In this document: positions 27,515-38,174 of the stretch, in pieces
How positions within the stretch are numbered: position 1 is the first letter of the stretch
Layout: every line of letters starts with the position of its first letter
Translations under genes and position numbers: made by a program
Source: an uncultured Caulobacterales bacterium
Lineage (GTDB): Bacteria; Pseudomonadota; Alphaproteobacteria; Caulobacterales; Caulobacteraceae
DNA: 39,857 nucleotides
Reading direction: 5' to 3'
Assembly: GCA_903851655.1 (NCBI GenBank)
Contig: CAINOV010000188.1
Location: 1 to 39,857 of the forward strand
Notes under the pieces: model-generated
Database searches by the model: none
What the model was told of the DNA's origin: nothing
What the model saw: the letters and a program-made list of their open reading frames with translations, nothing else

Positions 27515-28549
27515 CTAGCCGTCCGTCCGGCGCTGGGCCTTCAGAGCCGCCGCCTTCTGCGCCATCGCCGCCTGGGCGGCGGAGCCGACCAGCAGGGACT
27601 CGTCCTCGTCCCCCGACTTGACGCCCCACAACAGGATGATCGGGGACGCGACATAGATGGAGGAATAGGTGCCGATGGAAATGCCGAAGATCAGCGCGAT
27701 GGCGAAGGTCCGCAGGGCGTCGCCGCCGAACAGGGCGAGGCCGAACAGGGCCAGCAGGGCCGTCAGGCCGGTGATGATCGTGCGCGACAGGGTCTCGTTG
27801 ATCGACAGTTCGATCACCTCCCGCAAGGGCATCTTGCGGAACTTGCGGAGGTTCTCGCGCAGGCGGTCGAACACCACCACCGTGTCGTTCATCGAATAGC
27901 CGATGATGGTCAGGATGGCGGCGATGGAGGTCAGGGTGAACTCCAGCTTGAACACCGCAAAGACGCCGAAGGTCAGGATCACGTCATGGAACAGGGCCGC
28001 CACGGCGCCCAGGCCGAACTGCAGCTGGTAGCGGAACCAGATGAACAGCAGCATCAGGAAGATCGCCACGCCGAGGGCCAGGATCCCGCTGCGGAACAGC
28101 TCGCCAGACACCTTGGGCCCGACCACGGAGGTGTTGGAGAACTTCACCGGCGCCGGCGCCAGCACCGTGGAGAGACGTTGGGTCACCGCGGTCACCGTCT
28201 GCGCCGGATCTGCGCCGGCGGGCGTCTGGAACTTGATCTCGACGGCGCCGGCGGTTCCGAAGGTCTGCACCTCCACGTCCCCCAGGCGCATGGCGTTCAG
28301 CGCCGCCCGCACGGCCGCGGCGTCCACCGGCTTGCCCGGCGTCGACACGTCGACCACCGTCCCGCCCTTGAAGTCGATGCCCAGGGTCAGTCCCTGGGTG
28401 AAGCACAGGGTCAGGGACGCGATCACCGCCACCACCGACAGGAAACCCATCAGACGGGCGACGCCGACGAAATGCAGGTTCGTCTTGGCGGGCAGCATTC
28501 GGATCAGGGGCCAACGCAGCATGAAGCGGGCTCTCTCTTGCGAACTCAT
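27515..28549 (-). CDS. secF: Protein translocase subunit SecF
   Basis: A 344-residue RND-type membrane protein with the first membrane segment near residues 25-45, the family motif LGIDFKGGT, a periplasmic P4-like domain, and five clustered membrane helices that include IGYSMNDTVVVFDRLREN. SecF acts with SecD, using the proton gradient to pull proteins from SecYEG. The ATG at 28549 overlaps the secD stop (ATGA), which fixes the start; the in-frame extension upstream is secD read in the wrong frame. A C-terminal Ala/Lys-rich tail is present. Confidence 0.96.
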   Translation of the reverse strand: MSSQERARFMLRWPLIRMLPAKTNLHFVGVARLMGFLSVVAVIASLTLCFTQGLTLGIDFKGGTVVDVSTPGKPVDAAAVRAALNAMRLGDVEVQTFGTAGAVEIKFQTPAGADPAQTVTAVTQRLSTVLAPAPVKFSNTSVVGPKVSGELFRSGILALGVAIFLMLLFIWFRYQLQFGLGAVAALFHDVILTFGVFAVFKLEFTLTSIAAILTIIGYSMNDTVVVFDRLRENLRKFRKMPLREVIELSINETLSRTIITGLTALLALFGLALFGGDALRTFAIALIFGISIGTYSSIYVASPIILLWGVKSGDEDESLLVGSAAQAAMAQKAAALKAQRRTDG

Positions 28550-30138
28550 AGGATCGGCAGGGTCTTGGGCTTGAAGGTGCGGAACCACCAGCCCAGCAGC
28601 ACCTGGGTGACGACCACGGCGGTGAACACCGAGGTCAGCACGCCGAAGCCCAGGGTCCAGGCGAAGCCTTTCACCGTGCCGGTGCCGGCCAGGAACATGA
28701 TCACCGCGGCGATCAGGGTGGTGACATTGGCGTCGAAGATGGTCACCCACGCGCGGCGGAAGCCGGCGTCGGCAGCCAGCAGGGGCGTGCGACCGGCCCG
28801 CGCCTCTTCCCGCATCCGCTCATAGGTCAGCACATTGGCGTCCACCGCCACGGCCAGGGTCAGGATCAGGCCGGCGATGCCCGGCAGGGTCAGGGTCGCC
28901 TGGGTCAGGGACATCAGACCCACGATCAGGAAGCCGTTCACCACCAGGGCGATGGCGGCGAACACCCCGAACAGTCCATAGGACAGGATGATGAAGGCGA
29001 AGATGGCGACGGCGCCGATGGCCAGCGAAGTCTCGCCCGCGCGGATCGAGTCGGCGCCCAGCTCGGCGCCCACGGTGCGCTGCTCCTGCACGTTCAGCTT
29101 GGCCGGGAGCGCGCCGGACCGCAGCATGTTGGCCAGCTGGTTGGCGCTTTCCTCGGTAAAGTTGCCGACGATCTCGCCGGAGCCTGCCAGGATCGGCGTG
29201 TTGATCGTGGGGGCCGACAGGACCCGGTCGTCCAGGATGATGGCGAAGCGCTTGTTCAGATTGTCCTGCGTGATCTGGGCGAAGCGGCGGGTGCCCAGAC
29301 CGTTGAAGCGGAAGTTCAGGGAGGGCCGTCCATTCTGGTCGAAGGATGGGCGCGCGTCGGTCAGCATGTCTCCGGACACGTCCACCCGGCGCTTCACCAC
29401 CACGCCGTTGCGGTCATAGGCCTCGTCGGACGGCAGCAGCACGCTGCCCGGCGGAACCCGGCCGGACGCCGCTTCCTCGGGCGTGACGCTCTCGTCCACC
29501 ATCTGGAAGGTCAGCTTGGCGGTCTTGCCGATGACGGCCTTCAGCTTTTCCGGGTCGCTCTCGCCCGGGGCCTCGATGACGATGCGGGTGGCGCCGCTGC
29601 GGGTGATGGACGGCTCCCGGGTGCCGAGCTGGTCGATCCGCTTGCGGATGATCTCGATGGACTGCTCCACCGCCGTGTTCACGGCTGCGGCGTCGGCCTG
29701 CGGCGGCGGGGCGAGGCTCAGGGTCTGGTCGGCCAGCTGGGTGACCAGCAGATCCCGCCCGCCGCCGGCGGTGGGGGCGGACAGCTTCACCAGCTCCTTG
29801 AACGCCGCGTCCAGCTGCGCCGGGTTGGTGATGCGCACGGTCACCGCCGTGGGCGAGGCGCCGAGACCGGTGAACAGGATCTGCTGCTGGGTCAGCACCC
29901 GGCGCACATCCTCGGTCAGGTTGTTCAGCTTCTCCTGCTTCAGCTGGACGGTGTCGACCTCCAGCAGCAGGTAGGAGCCGCCCTGCAGGTCAAGGCCCAG
30001 ATTGAGGCGCGCCGCCGGAACCCAGCCCGGCAGGCTGTTGGTCACCGAACGGGGCAGGAGATTGGGAAGGGTGAAGACGACGCCGAACAAGAGGGCGAAG
30101 ACGACAAGCGCGACCTTCCAGGGCCTGAGCTGCAACAT
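28546..30138 (-). CDS. secD: Protein translocase subunit SecD
   Basis: A 530-residue RND-type protein: N-terminal membrane segment, LNLGLDLQGGSYLLLEVD (the conserved P1 entry), a large periplasmic region (about residues 60-345), then five membrane helices with AVDANVLTYERMREE. It pairs with SecF in late steps of Sec export. It starts 13 bases after yajC and overlaps secF by four bases, the classic yajC-secD-secF order. Confidence 0.97.
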   Translation of the reverse strand: MLQLRPWKVALVVFALLFGVVFTLPNLLPRSVTNSLPGWVPAARLNLGLDLQGGSYLLLEVDTVQLKQEKLNNLTEDVRRVLTQQQILFTGLGASPTAVTVRITNPAQLDAAFKELVKLSAPTAGGGRDLLVTQLADQTLSLAPPPQADAAAVNTAVEQSIEIIRKRIDQLGTREPSITRSGATRIVIEAPGESDPEKLKAVIGKTAKLTFQMVDESVTPEEAASGRVPPGSVLLPSDEAYDRNGVVVKRRVDVSGDMLTDARPSFDQNGRPSLNFRFNGLGTRRFAQITQDNLNKRFAIILDDRVLSAPTINTPILAGSGEIVGNFTEESANQLANMLRSGALPAKLNVQEQRTVGAELGADSIRAGETSLAIGAVAIFAFIILSYGLFGVFAAIALVVNGFLIVGLMSLTQATLTLPGIAGLILTLAVAVDANVLTYERMREEARAGRTPLLAADAGFRRAWVTIFDANVTTLIAAVIMFLAGTGTVKGFAWTLGFGVLTSVFTAVVVTQVLLGWWFRTFKPKTLPIL

Positions 30139-30151
30139 GGGACGGTTCTTC

Positions 30152-30508
30152 TCAGCCCTTGGCGTCGTTGGCGACGGTCTCGGTGCGGGCGCGCACTTCG
30201 GAGACCATGGACTTGACGACCTTGATGTTCACGCCGGCGGCGATCTCGACCTGCGCCTCGGTGTCGTCGACGCGGGTGACCTTGCCGATCACGCCGGAGC
30301 TGAGCACCACCGTATCCCCGCGCTTGAGGCCCGAGACCATCGCCTGATGCTCCTTCATGCGCTTCTGCTGCGGGCGGATGATCATGAAATAGAACAATCC
30401 GAACAGCGGGACCATGATCACCAGCGGACTGCCGGCGAGGAAATCCATCGGTCCGCCCGCCGGCGCGCCGGGGGCCGGGGTCTGAGCCTGGGCGATAGAT
30501 GCGATCAT
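30152..30508 (-). CDS. yajC: Preprotein translocase subunit YajC
   Basis: A 118-residue protein with a Pro/Gly-rich N terminus, one membrane helix (PLVIMVPLFGLFYFMIIRP, about residues 27-45) and the cytoplasmic domain with QQKRMKEHQAMVSGLKRGD. YajC joins SecDF and SecYEG in the inner membrane. ATG 30508 has GGAGTCCCC upstream; in-frame starts further up are less likely. The N-terminal linker is longer than in E. coli YajC. Divergent from the DUF815 gene. Confidence 0.95.
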   Translation of the reverse strand: MIASIAQAQTPAPGAPAGGPMDFLAGSPLVIMVPLFGLFYFMIIRPQQKRMKEHQAMVSGLKRGDTVVLSSGVIGKVTRVDDTEAQVEIAAGVNIKVVKSMVSEVRARTETVANDAKG

Positions 30509-30624
30509 GGGGACTCCAGCAGTCAATCTCGGTCGGTGCGTCGCAACGACGGTTCGGAAGGCGCGGAAGCTATGCGTTGCGCTTGCGTTTTGCAATGCAC
30601 AGCCGTTCAGGCTAGGAAATCGCG

Positions 30625-31464
30625 GTGACCGAACCCGCCCTGCTCCCCGTTCTGACCCGCATCGCAGACGCTCTGGAACGGCTGGCCCCGCCGCCGGCGC
30701 CGGTCTGGGACCTGGCCGCCGCCCGCCTGTTCCGCTGCGACAGCGCCGACCTGTCCCTGACGCCGGCGCCGGACTATCCGTTGCCGGTGGACCTGCTTCT
30801 GGGGGTGGAGCGGCAGAAAAGGGTGTTCCAGGCCAATCTGGACCGTTTCGCCCGTCGCCTCCCCGCCAACGCCGCCCTGCTGTGGGGGGTTCGCGGGACC
30901 GGCAAGAGCTCCCTGGTCAAGGCCGCCTTCATGGAGGCCGCCGGCCGTCATCCCGACCTGCGCCTGATCGAGGTGGAGGCCGAGCACCTGACCGTGCTGC
31001 CCCGGCTGTTCGAGCAGCTGCGCGGCCGGGCCGAGGCGGTGGTGGTCTTTTGCGACGACCTGTCCTTCGAGGAAGGCGCCGGGTCCGCCAAGGCGCTGAA
31101 GTCCGCCCTGGAAGGCGGGGTCGCCGGACCGCCGGGCAATGTCCTGTTCGTGGCGACTTCCAACCGGCGCCACCTCATGCCCCGGGAACACGCCTCCGAC
31201 GATGCGATCGCGGCGGCGGAAGACGCGGAGGAGACGGTCTCGGTTTCGGACCGCTTCGGCCTGTGGATCGGGTTTCCGCCGATGGACCAGCCGACCTATC
31301 TCGCCGCCATCGAGGCCTATGCGGCGCGGGCGGGCCTCGCAGCGCCGGATCTGGAGCGCCGCGCCCTGCAGTGGTCCATCCAGCGGGGGGCGCGGTCGGG
31401 TCGCGTGGCCATGCAGTTCATCCGCGACCTGGCCGGAGAGCTGGGACGGCCCCTGCCCTTCTGA
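30625..31464 (+). CDS. DUF815 family AAA+ ATPase
   Basis: A 279-residue P-loop ATPase: Walker A GVRGTGKSS (around residue 92), acidic Walker B VVVFCDDLSFEE, and the sensor-like LFVATSNRRHLMP. The family is widespread in proteobacteria and its biochemical role is unknown. The start is GTG at 30625, with AGGAAA seven bases upstream. It is divergent from yajC. The last four codons plus stop (PLPF-stop) are duplicated exactly just after the gene. Confidence 0.87.
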   Translation: MTEPALLPVLTRIADALERLAPPPAPVWDLAAARLFRCDSADLSLTPAPDYPLPVDLLLGVERQKRVFQANLDRFARRLPANAALLWGVRGTGKSSLVKAAFMEAAGRHPDLRLIEVEAEHLTVLPRLFEQLRGRAEAVVVFCDDLSFEEGAGSAKALKSALEGGVAGPPGNVLFVATSNRRHLMPREHASDDAIAAAEDAEETVSVSDRFGLWIGFPPMDQPTYLAAIEAYAARAGLAAPDLERRALQWSIQRGARSGRVAMQFIRDLAGELGRPLPF

Positions 31465-31479
31465 CCCCTGCCCTTCTGA
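31450..31479 (+). repeat. Perfect 15-bp tandem duplication across a stop codon
   Basis: CCCCTGCCCTTCTGA occurs at 31450-31464 and again at 31465-31479 with no gap. The first copy encodes the last residues and stop of the DUF815 protein; the second repeats the stop in the same frame, since 15 is a multiple of three. Looks like a replication-slippage duplication. Confidence 0.95.
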
Positions 31480-31494
31480 CGCTGGGTCGTCCGG

Positions 31495-32880
31495 CTATCG
31501 GTTCCCGTCCGGGGCCAGGATGAGCAGAGGATTGACCGGGCGGTGCTTCTCGGTGGGCGCGGCGCGGTAGCGCAGCTCGAAGTGCAGCTGAGGCTGGGCA
31601 AAGTTCTGCCCCTGGCCGATACAGGCGATCACCTGGCCCTTCTTCACCTTTTCCTCGTTCTTCACCAGCGACCGGGACAGCTGGCCGTACACCGAGGCCC
31701 AGTTGTCGTCATAGTGCTTCAGCAGCACCGTCTTGCCCTGGCCGGCCACCGCGCCGTTGAACACCACATGGCCGTCGGCCGTGGCCACCACCGGCGTGCC
31801 GAAGGCCGCGCCGATGTCCACGCCGTCATTCTGCGCCAGGGTGGGCTTGGGCCCGAAGGTCGACAGGACCGGGCCCTTCACGGGCCAGACGAAACGCCCG
31901 CCCCCCGCCTCCACGGCGGCGGTCTCGAACGGGGTCTGGGGCGTCGGCAGGGGTTCATTGACCGCGGGCGCCGGGCTGTCGGGCGCCTGCGCCGTCGGAC
32001 TGCGCTCCACTGCGGCATAGGCGTCGGCGATCGTGTGAGACGACCGCCGCGCCCGCCCGGCCGCCGGCGCCGGTCCGCAGCCGACGGCGGCGGCCTCTGC
32101 GGCCGACGCCTCGGACATGGCCGGCGGCACATAGGTCGGCCGAGGCTGCGGCGGGGGCGTCGATGCCGTCTGGGCCGTCTGGGCCGTCGTCGGGCCCGAG
32201 GCGCCGGAGCCGATCGGCCGAGGCGGACGCACGGCCGGCGGCTCCGCGGGTTCCGCCCCCGAGGCCATGGCCGTCGGCGCGACGGGACCGGAATCCCGCG
32301 CGCCGGACGGCAGCGCCAGGGGCTGGCCCACCCGCAGACGCGACTGCAGGGTCAGGTCGTTGAGGCTCGCCAGGCTGTGGACGTCCACCAGGAACCGGCG
32401 CGACACGCCGAACAGGGTGTCGCCCTCCTGCACCAGATAGGTCGCGGGCCGCGGCACGGTCAGCACCCCACCGGGGCGAAGCTCGTAGGGCGGCGTGAGG
32501 CCGTTGGCCTCGATGATGCCGCGCACCGGCGCATGGTTCCGGGCGGCGACGTCGTAGATGGTCTCGCCGGCGCGGATGGTCACGCGCAGGGGCGGCGGCG
32601 TCGGCACGGGCTGCGGTTCCGGCTTCACCGGCGCCAGCGGGGTGGATTCGCCCACGACGGCCGCCGGCGGCGCCGACGCGGCGGACGGGACCGGCGCCAC
32701 CGCCGGCGGGCTCGGCGCAGTGTTGGCGGCGATCTGATAGCGGGGCGATACGAGGCTGACGCCGCCGGACCCCGGCGCCTCTCCCTCCCGGACCGGATAG
32801 CGTGGCGAGGCCGCGCACGCCCCCGTGGCAAGGGCCGTTACGCAGACCAGGCCTTTGGCGAGGGATCTAACCGACTTCAT
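31495..32880 (-). CDS. nlpD: LysM/LytM (M23-fold) lipoprotein, NlpD-like amidase activator
   Basis: A 461-residue lipoprotein (lipobox ending ATGAC) with two LysM units (IRAGETIYDVAARNHAPV and VQEGDTLFGVSRRFLVDV regions), a long Ala/Pro linker, and a C-terminal M23-fold domain from about residue 330. Catalytic positions are changed: the HxGxD histidine is N351 (D355 kept), and the first histidine of HxH is Q431 (H433 kept). NlpD and EnvC lost these residues too and act by switching on amidases for cell separation. Gene order surE-pcm-nlpD supports the name; the Caulobacter LytM family has several members, so the exact orthologue is open. It lies 130 bases after pcm. Confidence 0.85.
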   Translation of the reverse strand: MKSVRSLAKGLVCVTALATGACAASPRYPVREGEAPGSGGVSLVSPRYQIAANTAPSPPAVAPVPSAASAPPAAVVGESTPLAPVKPEPQPVPTPPPLRVTIRAGETIYDVAARNHAPVRGIIEANGLTPPYELRPGGVLTVPRPATYLVQEGDTLFGVSRRFLVDVHSLASLNDLTLQSRLRVGQPLALPSGARDSGPVAPTAMASGAEPAEPPAVRPPRPIGSGASGPTTAQTAQTASTPPPQPRPTYVPPAMSEASAAEAAAVGCGPAPAAGRARRSSHTIADAYAAVERSPTAQAPDSPAPAVNEPLPTPQTPFETAAVEAGGGRFVWPVKGPVLSTFGPKPTLAQNDGVDIGAAFGTPVVATADGHVVFNGAVAGQGKTVLLKHYDDNWASVYGQLSRSLVKNEEKVKKGQVIACIGQGQNFAQPQLHFELRYRAAPTEKHRPVNPLLILAPDGNR

Positions 32881-32975
32881 TTCAGCTCCGGTAATGCCCT
32901 TTCGGGACCCTTCTTCGAAGAGCCCGATATTTGGTTACTGAATAGTGACCAGCCTATGGCCAATCCACAGCGAAC

Positions 32976-33009
32976 CCCGATCCGGCGTCGCAGACGGCGC
33001 GACATCGGG
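32976..33009 (-). terminator. Imperfect hairpin just after pcm
   Basis: CCCGAT (32976-32981) pairs with ATCGGG (33004-33009), and inside GTCGC (32987-32991) pairs with GCGAC (32999-33003), with a five-base bulge and seven-base loop. It starts one base past the pcm stop. No T-run follows on the minus strand, so it may slow or stabilise transcripts without terminating them. Confidence 0.35.
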
Positions 33010-33010
33010 C

Positions 33011-33670
33011 TCACAACTCCCGCGCCACGCCCGGCAGGAGCGGAACAAACCGCACGTCTCCCATGTCCTCCACGCGAAACTCTCCGGACCCGTCGCCGAC
33101 ATACCGCTTGAGGGTCTGGACCGGACCACGCCCCACGGGCGCCACCAGGATCCCGTTGGGCTTGAGTTGGGCCAGCAGCGCCCGCGGCGTTTCCGGGGCC
33201 GCGGCGGTAACCAGGATGCGATCGAAGGGCGCCTGTTCGGGCCAGCCATCGAACCCGTCGGAAAACCGGGTGATGACATTCAGGATGCCAAGCGTCTTGA
33301 TCCGCTGCTCGGCCTCCTGCAGCAAGGTGCGGTAGCGCTCCAGGGAATAGACCAGACGGGCGATCCGCGCCAGCACCGCGGTCTGATAGCCGGACCCCGT
33401 GCCGATCTCCAGAACCCGGGAGCGGCTGTCGACGCTGAGCGCCTGGGTCATCAAGCCGACGATCAGCGGCTGGCTGATGGTCTGGCCGCAGGCGATGGGC
33501 AGGGCCGAGTCCTCCCAGGACCGCTCCTGGAACAGTTCGGGGACGAACAGGTCCCGGGGCGTCTTCTCCACGGCCGACAGCACGGCCGGATCCGACACGC
33601 CCCCCGAGCGCAATCCCAGGATCAGGCGGGCGCGACGGGTCTCCGCCTCATCCGAGCCGCCGGGGCTCAC
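33011..33670 (-). CDS. pcm: Protein-L-isoaspartate O-methyltransferase
   Basis: A 219-residue S-adenosylmethionine-dependent methyltransferase that repairs L-isoaspartyl residues in aged proteins. The family signature around [17 protein letters not shown] is present, followed by motif [17 protein letters not shown] and the later [11 protein letters not shown]. The start is GTG at 33670, overlapping the surE stop (GTGA), so it is translationally coupled to surE, as in many proteobacteria. Confidence 0.96.
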   Translation of the reverse strand: MSPGGSDEAETRRARLILGLRSGGVSDPAVLSAVEKTPRDLFVPELFQERSWEDSALPIACGQTISQPLIVGLMTQALSVDSRSRVLEIGTGSGYQTAVLARIARLVYSLERYRTLLQEAEQRIKTLGILNVITRFSDGFDGWPEQAPFDRILVTAAAPETPRALLAQLKPNGILVAPVGRGPVQTLKRYVGDGSGEFRVEDMGDVRFVPLLPGVAREL

Positions 33671-34467
33671 GGGTCACCCACGGTTTGGAACGCAGGCGGG
33701 GCGCCGCCCAGCAATCCCTTCAGCCGGGCGACCGTCTCCCGATGCGTCAGGTCGATGTGCAGCGGGGTCACCGAGATCCGCCCGCCATAGACGGCGGCCA
33801 GGTCGACCCCCTCCGGCGGGACCGACAGCTGCCCCTGGAAACCCAGCCAGTAATAGTCGCGCCCGCGAAGATCCGTCCGGCGCTGGAAATGCAGATGGTG
33901 CTGGTCGCGGGCGCCCTGGTGGGTCACCTCCACGCCGACCACCTCGGCCACCGGCACCGGTGGAAAGTTCACGTTCAGGATCACATTGGCCGGCCAGCCC
34001 AGCGCGATCAGACGCTGGATCAGGCCCGGTCCGAAATGCTCCGCCACCTCGAAGGACGCGACAACATGCTCCTCGAAGCGCATCAGCGACTGGGACAGGG
34101 CGATGGAGGGCACGCCCATGGCCATGCCCTGCAGGGCGCCGGCCACCGTCCCCGACAAGGTCACGTCCTCGGCCAGGTTCTGCCCCCGGTTGACGCCGGA
34201 CAGGACAAGGTCCGGCTTGCCCCCGGTGACCAGCTCCTGGATGGCGATCATCGCGCAGTCGGTGGGCGTGCCGGACACCGCAAAGACCCGCGGCTCGATC
34301 CGGCGGACGCGGACCGGGTCCGACAGGGTCAGGGCGCGGCCGGCGCCGGACTGCTCCACCTCCGGCGCGCAGACCCAGACATCGTCCGACAGCCGGGCGG
34401 CGATGCGACGCAGCGCCGCCAGACCGTCCGCGTGAATCCCGTCGTCATTGGTGAGAAGGATGCGCAC
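33667..34467 (-). CDS. surE: 5'/3'-nucleotidase SurE
   Basis: A 266-residue phosphatase starting [16 protein letters not shown], with the metal-binding D8-D9 pair, then VSGTPTDC and [14 protein letters not shown]. SurE dephosphorylates nucleoside monophosphates and is linked with stationary-phase survival. It lies six bases after serS and overlaps pcm by four bases. Length is normal for the family. Confidence 0.96.
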   Translation of the reverse strand: MRILLTNDDGIHADGLAALRRIAARLSDDVWVCAPEVEQSGAGRALTLSDPVRVRRIEPRVFAVSGTPTDCAMIAIQELVTGGKPDLVLSGVNRGQNLAEDVTLSGTVAGALQGMAMGVPSIALSQSLMRFEEHVVASFEVAEHFGPGLIQRLIALGWPANVILNVNFPPVPVAEVVGVEVTHQGARDQHHLHFQRRTDLRGRDYYWLGFQGQLSVPPEGVDLAAVYGGRISVTPLHIDLTHRETVARLKGLLGGAPPAFQTVGDP

Positions 34468-34473
34468 GCGGGC

Positions 34474-36006
<1,533 letters not shown>

Positions 36007-36129
36007 TCACGGGGCGTCGATGGGGTCTTCTAAGCGGCTAATGGCTGCAGGCCAACCCGCCTCGGCGCGGACGGTCCTCAATCTCCCGGCCGGATCGCGC
36101 CGATCGCCGGTGACGGAGGCGCCAGGCCG

Positions 36130-37029
36130 TTACGCCGAGATCAGGGACCGCCCGTCGCCGTCCGATGAGTCGTCATCCCGCTTCCGTCGCAGCTCGATCA
36201 GCTTCACGCACCAGATCGACACCTCGTAGAGCAGGTAGATCGGCACGGCGAGCATCAGCTGGCTGATCGGATCCGGCGGCGTCACCAGCGCCGCCACGAA
36301 CACGATGCCGAGAAGGGCGTAGCGCCGGACCTCCATCAACTGCCTGGCGGTCAGGAGACCGGCCAGGCCCGCCAGGCTCAACACCACCGGCAGCTGGAAG
36401 CACAGGCCGAACGCCAGCAGGAGCTTGGTGACGAGGTCGAGATAGTCGCTGACCCGGGGCAGCAGCTCCACCTGGATATTGCCGGACGAGATCTGCTGCG
36501 ACAGGGAGAACCACAGAACGAAGGGCAGCATGATGTAGTAGACCAGCGCCGCGCCCATGCCGAACAGCACCGGCGAGGCGATCAGGAACGGCAGGAAGGC
36601 GTGCCGCTCCCGCCGATAGAGCCCTGGGGCCACGAAGCGGTACAGCTGCCAGGCCAGGACCGGAAAGGTCACGACAATGGCGCCGAAGCCCGCCAGCTTC
36701 ATCTTGGTGAAGAAGAATTCCAGCGGGGCGGTGAACACCAGCTTCAGGGCCTGGACCGCCGCCGGCATCGGCTTGAAGCCGGTGACGATCAGCAAGAGGT
36801 CGAAGGGCCCGTGAGGGTGGTGGGCCGACTGCTCCGCCAGCAGCCCCGCCGCCACCTCGAAGGGGTGCAGCAGCGCCAGATAGATGTCCTTGGCGAAGAT
36901 GAAACAGACGATGAAGCCCACGCCGAGGGCGGCGACGCAGATGATCAGCCGCTTGCGCAGCTCCACCAGGTGCTCCATCAGCGGCGCGCGAGACGCCTCG
37001 AGCTCGGCCTCTTCGTCGTAACTGCTCAC
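36130..37029 (-). CDS. tatC: Twin-arginine translocase subunit TatC
   Basis: A 299-residue six-helix membrane protein that recognises twin-arginine signal peptides. The N-terminal MEHLVELRKRL motif (here APLMEHLVELRKRLI), the FEVAAGLLAEQ region and the C-terminal RRYALLGIVFVAALVTPPDP are typical. It begins with an ATG overlapping the tatB stop (ATGA, 37026-37029). A long periplasmic first loop and a charged C-terminal tail are present. 138 bases separate it from serS; nothing distinctive was seen there. Confidence 0.96.
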   Translation of the reverse strand: MSSYDEEAELEASRAPLMEHLVELRKRLIICVAALGVGFIVCFIFAKDIYLALLHPFEVAAGLLAEQSAHHPHGPFDLLLIVTGFKPMPAAVQALKLVFTAPLEFFFTKMKLAGFGAIVVTFPVLAWQLYRFVAPGLYRRERHAFLPFLIASPVLFGMGAALVYYIMLPFVLWFSLSQQISSGNIQVELLPRVSDYLDLVTKLLLAFGLCFQLPVVLSLAGLAGLLTARQLMEVRRYALLGIVFVAALVTPPDPISQLMLAVPIYLLYEVSIWCVKLIELRRKRDDDSSDGDGRSLISA

Positions 37030-37442
37030 GCCCGGGGCTCCGCTGCGCGGCTCGCACCGGGCGCGTCATCCACCGCGGCTGTGTCCGCCGCGGGCGCCGG
37101 CGCCGGGACATCGACGGCCTCGGCCGGCGGCGGCGGCGGTTCGGGATGGGTCGCGGAGATGACGGCCTCGTGCACCGAACTGAGATGCGCATTGAGGTCC
37201 GCCGCGATCGGCTCGCCGAAGCGGGCGTTGCGCAGGGCCTCGACCTCCTTGCGCAGCTCGTCCAGCTCGCTCTGCCGCGCCATCTCGTCGAAGCTGGCGC
37301 GGAACTCCGCCGCCATGCCCCGCATCCGGGCGATGAACTGACCCAGCTTGCGCAGCAGCACGGGCAGGTCCTTGGGACCCACCACGATCAGCGCGACGGC
37401 GGCGAGGAAGACCAGTTCGAATGCGCCCGCTTCTGGCAACAT
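37026..37442 (-). CDS. tatB: Twin-arginine translocase subunit TatB
   Basis: A 138-residue single-pass protein: short N terminus, helix FELVFLAAVALIVVGPKDLP, then the amphipathic helix RKLGQFIARMRGMAAEFR and a long Pro/Ala-rich tail. The GPKDLP motif marks TatB. It joins TatC in receptor complexes for folded substrates. It lies 69 bases after tatA and overlaps tatC by four bases. Confidence 0.95.
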   Translation of the reverse strand: MLPEAGAFELVFLAAVALIVVGPKDLPVLLRKLGQFIARMRGMAAEFRASFDEMARQSELDELRKEVEALRNARFGEPIAADLNAHLSSVHEAVISATHPEPPPPPAEAVDVPAPAPAADTAAVDDAPGASRAAEPRA

Positions 37443-37511
37443 GAAGGATCAGGACCTGATTGAGGAACGAGGGAGCAAGGACCGGTTCGGGACCGACGGA
37501 CAGCCGGCGTC

Positions 37512-37745
37512 TCAGCTCTTGGCGGTGTCCTTCGACGGGTCGCGGGCGGCGTCCGTCGGCGGCAGCACCGTCGGCGCGGCGGCGGGCTTGTCGCCCTCCC
37601 CGTCCGACTTCAGGCCGTCCTGAAAGGCGCGGATGCCCTTGGCGGCGTCGCCCATGATCGACGAGAGCCGTCCCCGTCCGCCAAAGACGACCACGGCGAC
37701 GAGGCCAAAGATCAGCCAGTGCCAGATGCTCAGAGAGCCCATCAT
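37512..37745 (-). CDS. tatA: Twin-arginine translocase subunit TatA
   Basis: A 77-residue single-pass protein with helix WHWLIFGLVAVVVFGGRGRL and amphipathic segment GDAAKGIRAFQDGLK, then a charged tail. It forms the pore-like assembly for Tat export. Two adjacent ATGs (37745 and 37742) follow GGAGG; spacing favours the first. First gene of the tatABC-serS-surE-pcm group. Confidence 0.95.
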   Translation of the reverse strand: MMGSLSIWHWLIFGLVAVVVFGGRGRLSSIMGDAAKGIRAFQDGLKSDGEGDKPAAAPTVLPPTDAARDPSKDTAKS

Positions 37746-37893
37746 GTCCAGATTCCTCCAAAAAGGCGGCAGCGGGCTCAATGACCGACCGGGAACCGCC
37801 CGTCAATTGCCTGACCGAACTGGCTATATAGGCCGAAGCCCGCGGAAGCGCCATCGCCGCCGGCTGAAAGCCTCCGGACGCGATCTCGCCGGT

Positions 37894-38070
37894 TCAGTTT
37901 TCCGACCCGTCCGCAGGGTCGGCGGCGCTGGGCGCCGCACCGGGGGGGACGTCCGACCCCGGGGCCGGGTCAACCGCCTTGCGGCGCCGAAGATTGGCGC
38001 GCAGCGCCTCGGCCCGGCGGGCGTCCCGCGCGGCGGCTCGGTCCTGATCTGGGGAGCTGGGAGATTTCAT
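37894..38070 (-). CDS. Small basic conserved-looking protein
   Basis: A 58-residue protein with the core AEALRANLRRRKA, a motif I recall from small uncharacterised proteins in many alphaproteobacteria. The N-terminal half is strongly charged and probably helical; the C-terminal part is Pro/Ala-rich and disordered. No signal peptide. It is upstream of tatA on the same strand, with 148 bases between. The ATG is at 38070; no strong ribosome site is seen. Function unknown. Confidence 0.65.
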   Translation of the reverse strand: MKSPSSPDQDRAAARDARRAEALRANLRRRKAVDPAPGSDVPPGAAPSAADPADGSEN

Positions 38071-38174
38071 GGGGCGACGGACGGTCCCGGATCGATGCGC
38101 AACCGCGACGGCATAGCAGACCCGCAGGGTCGGAGGCGATCCCTTCCGGCTCGGGTCTACTGGCCAGTTCAGCT

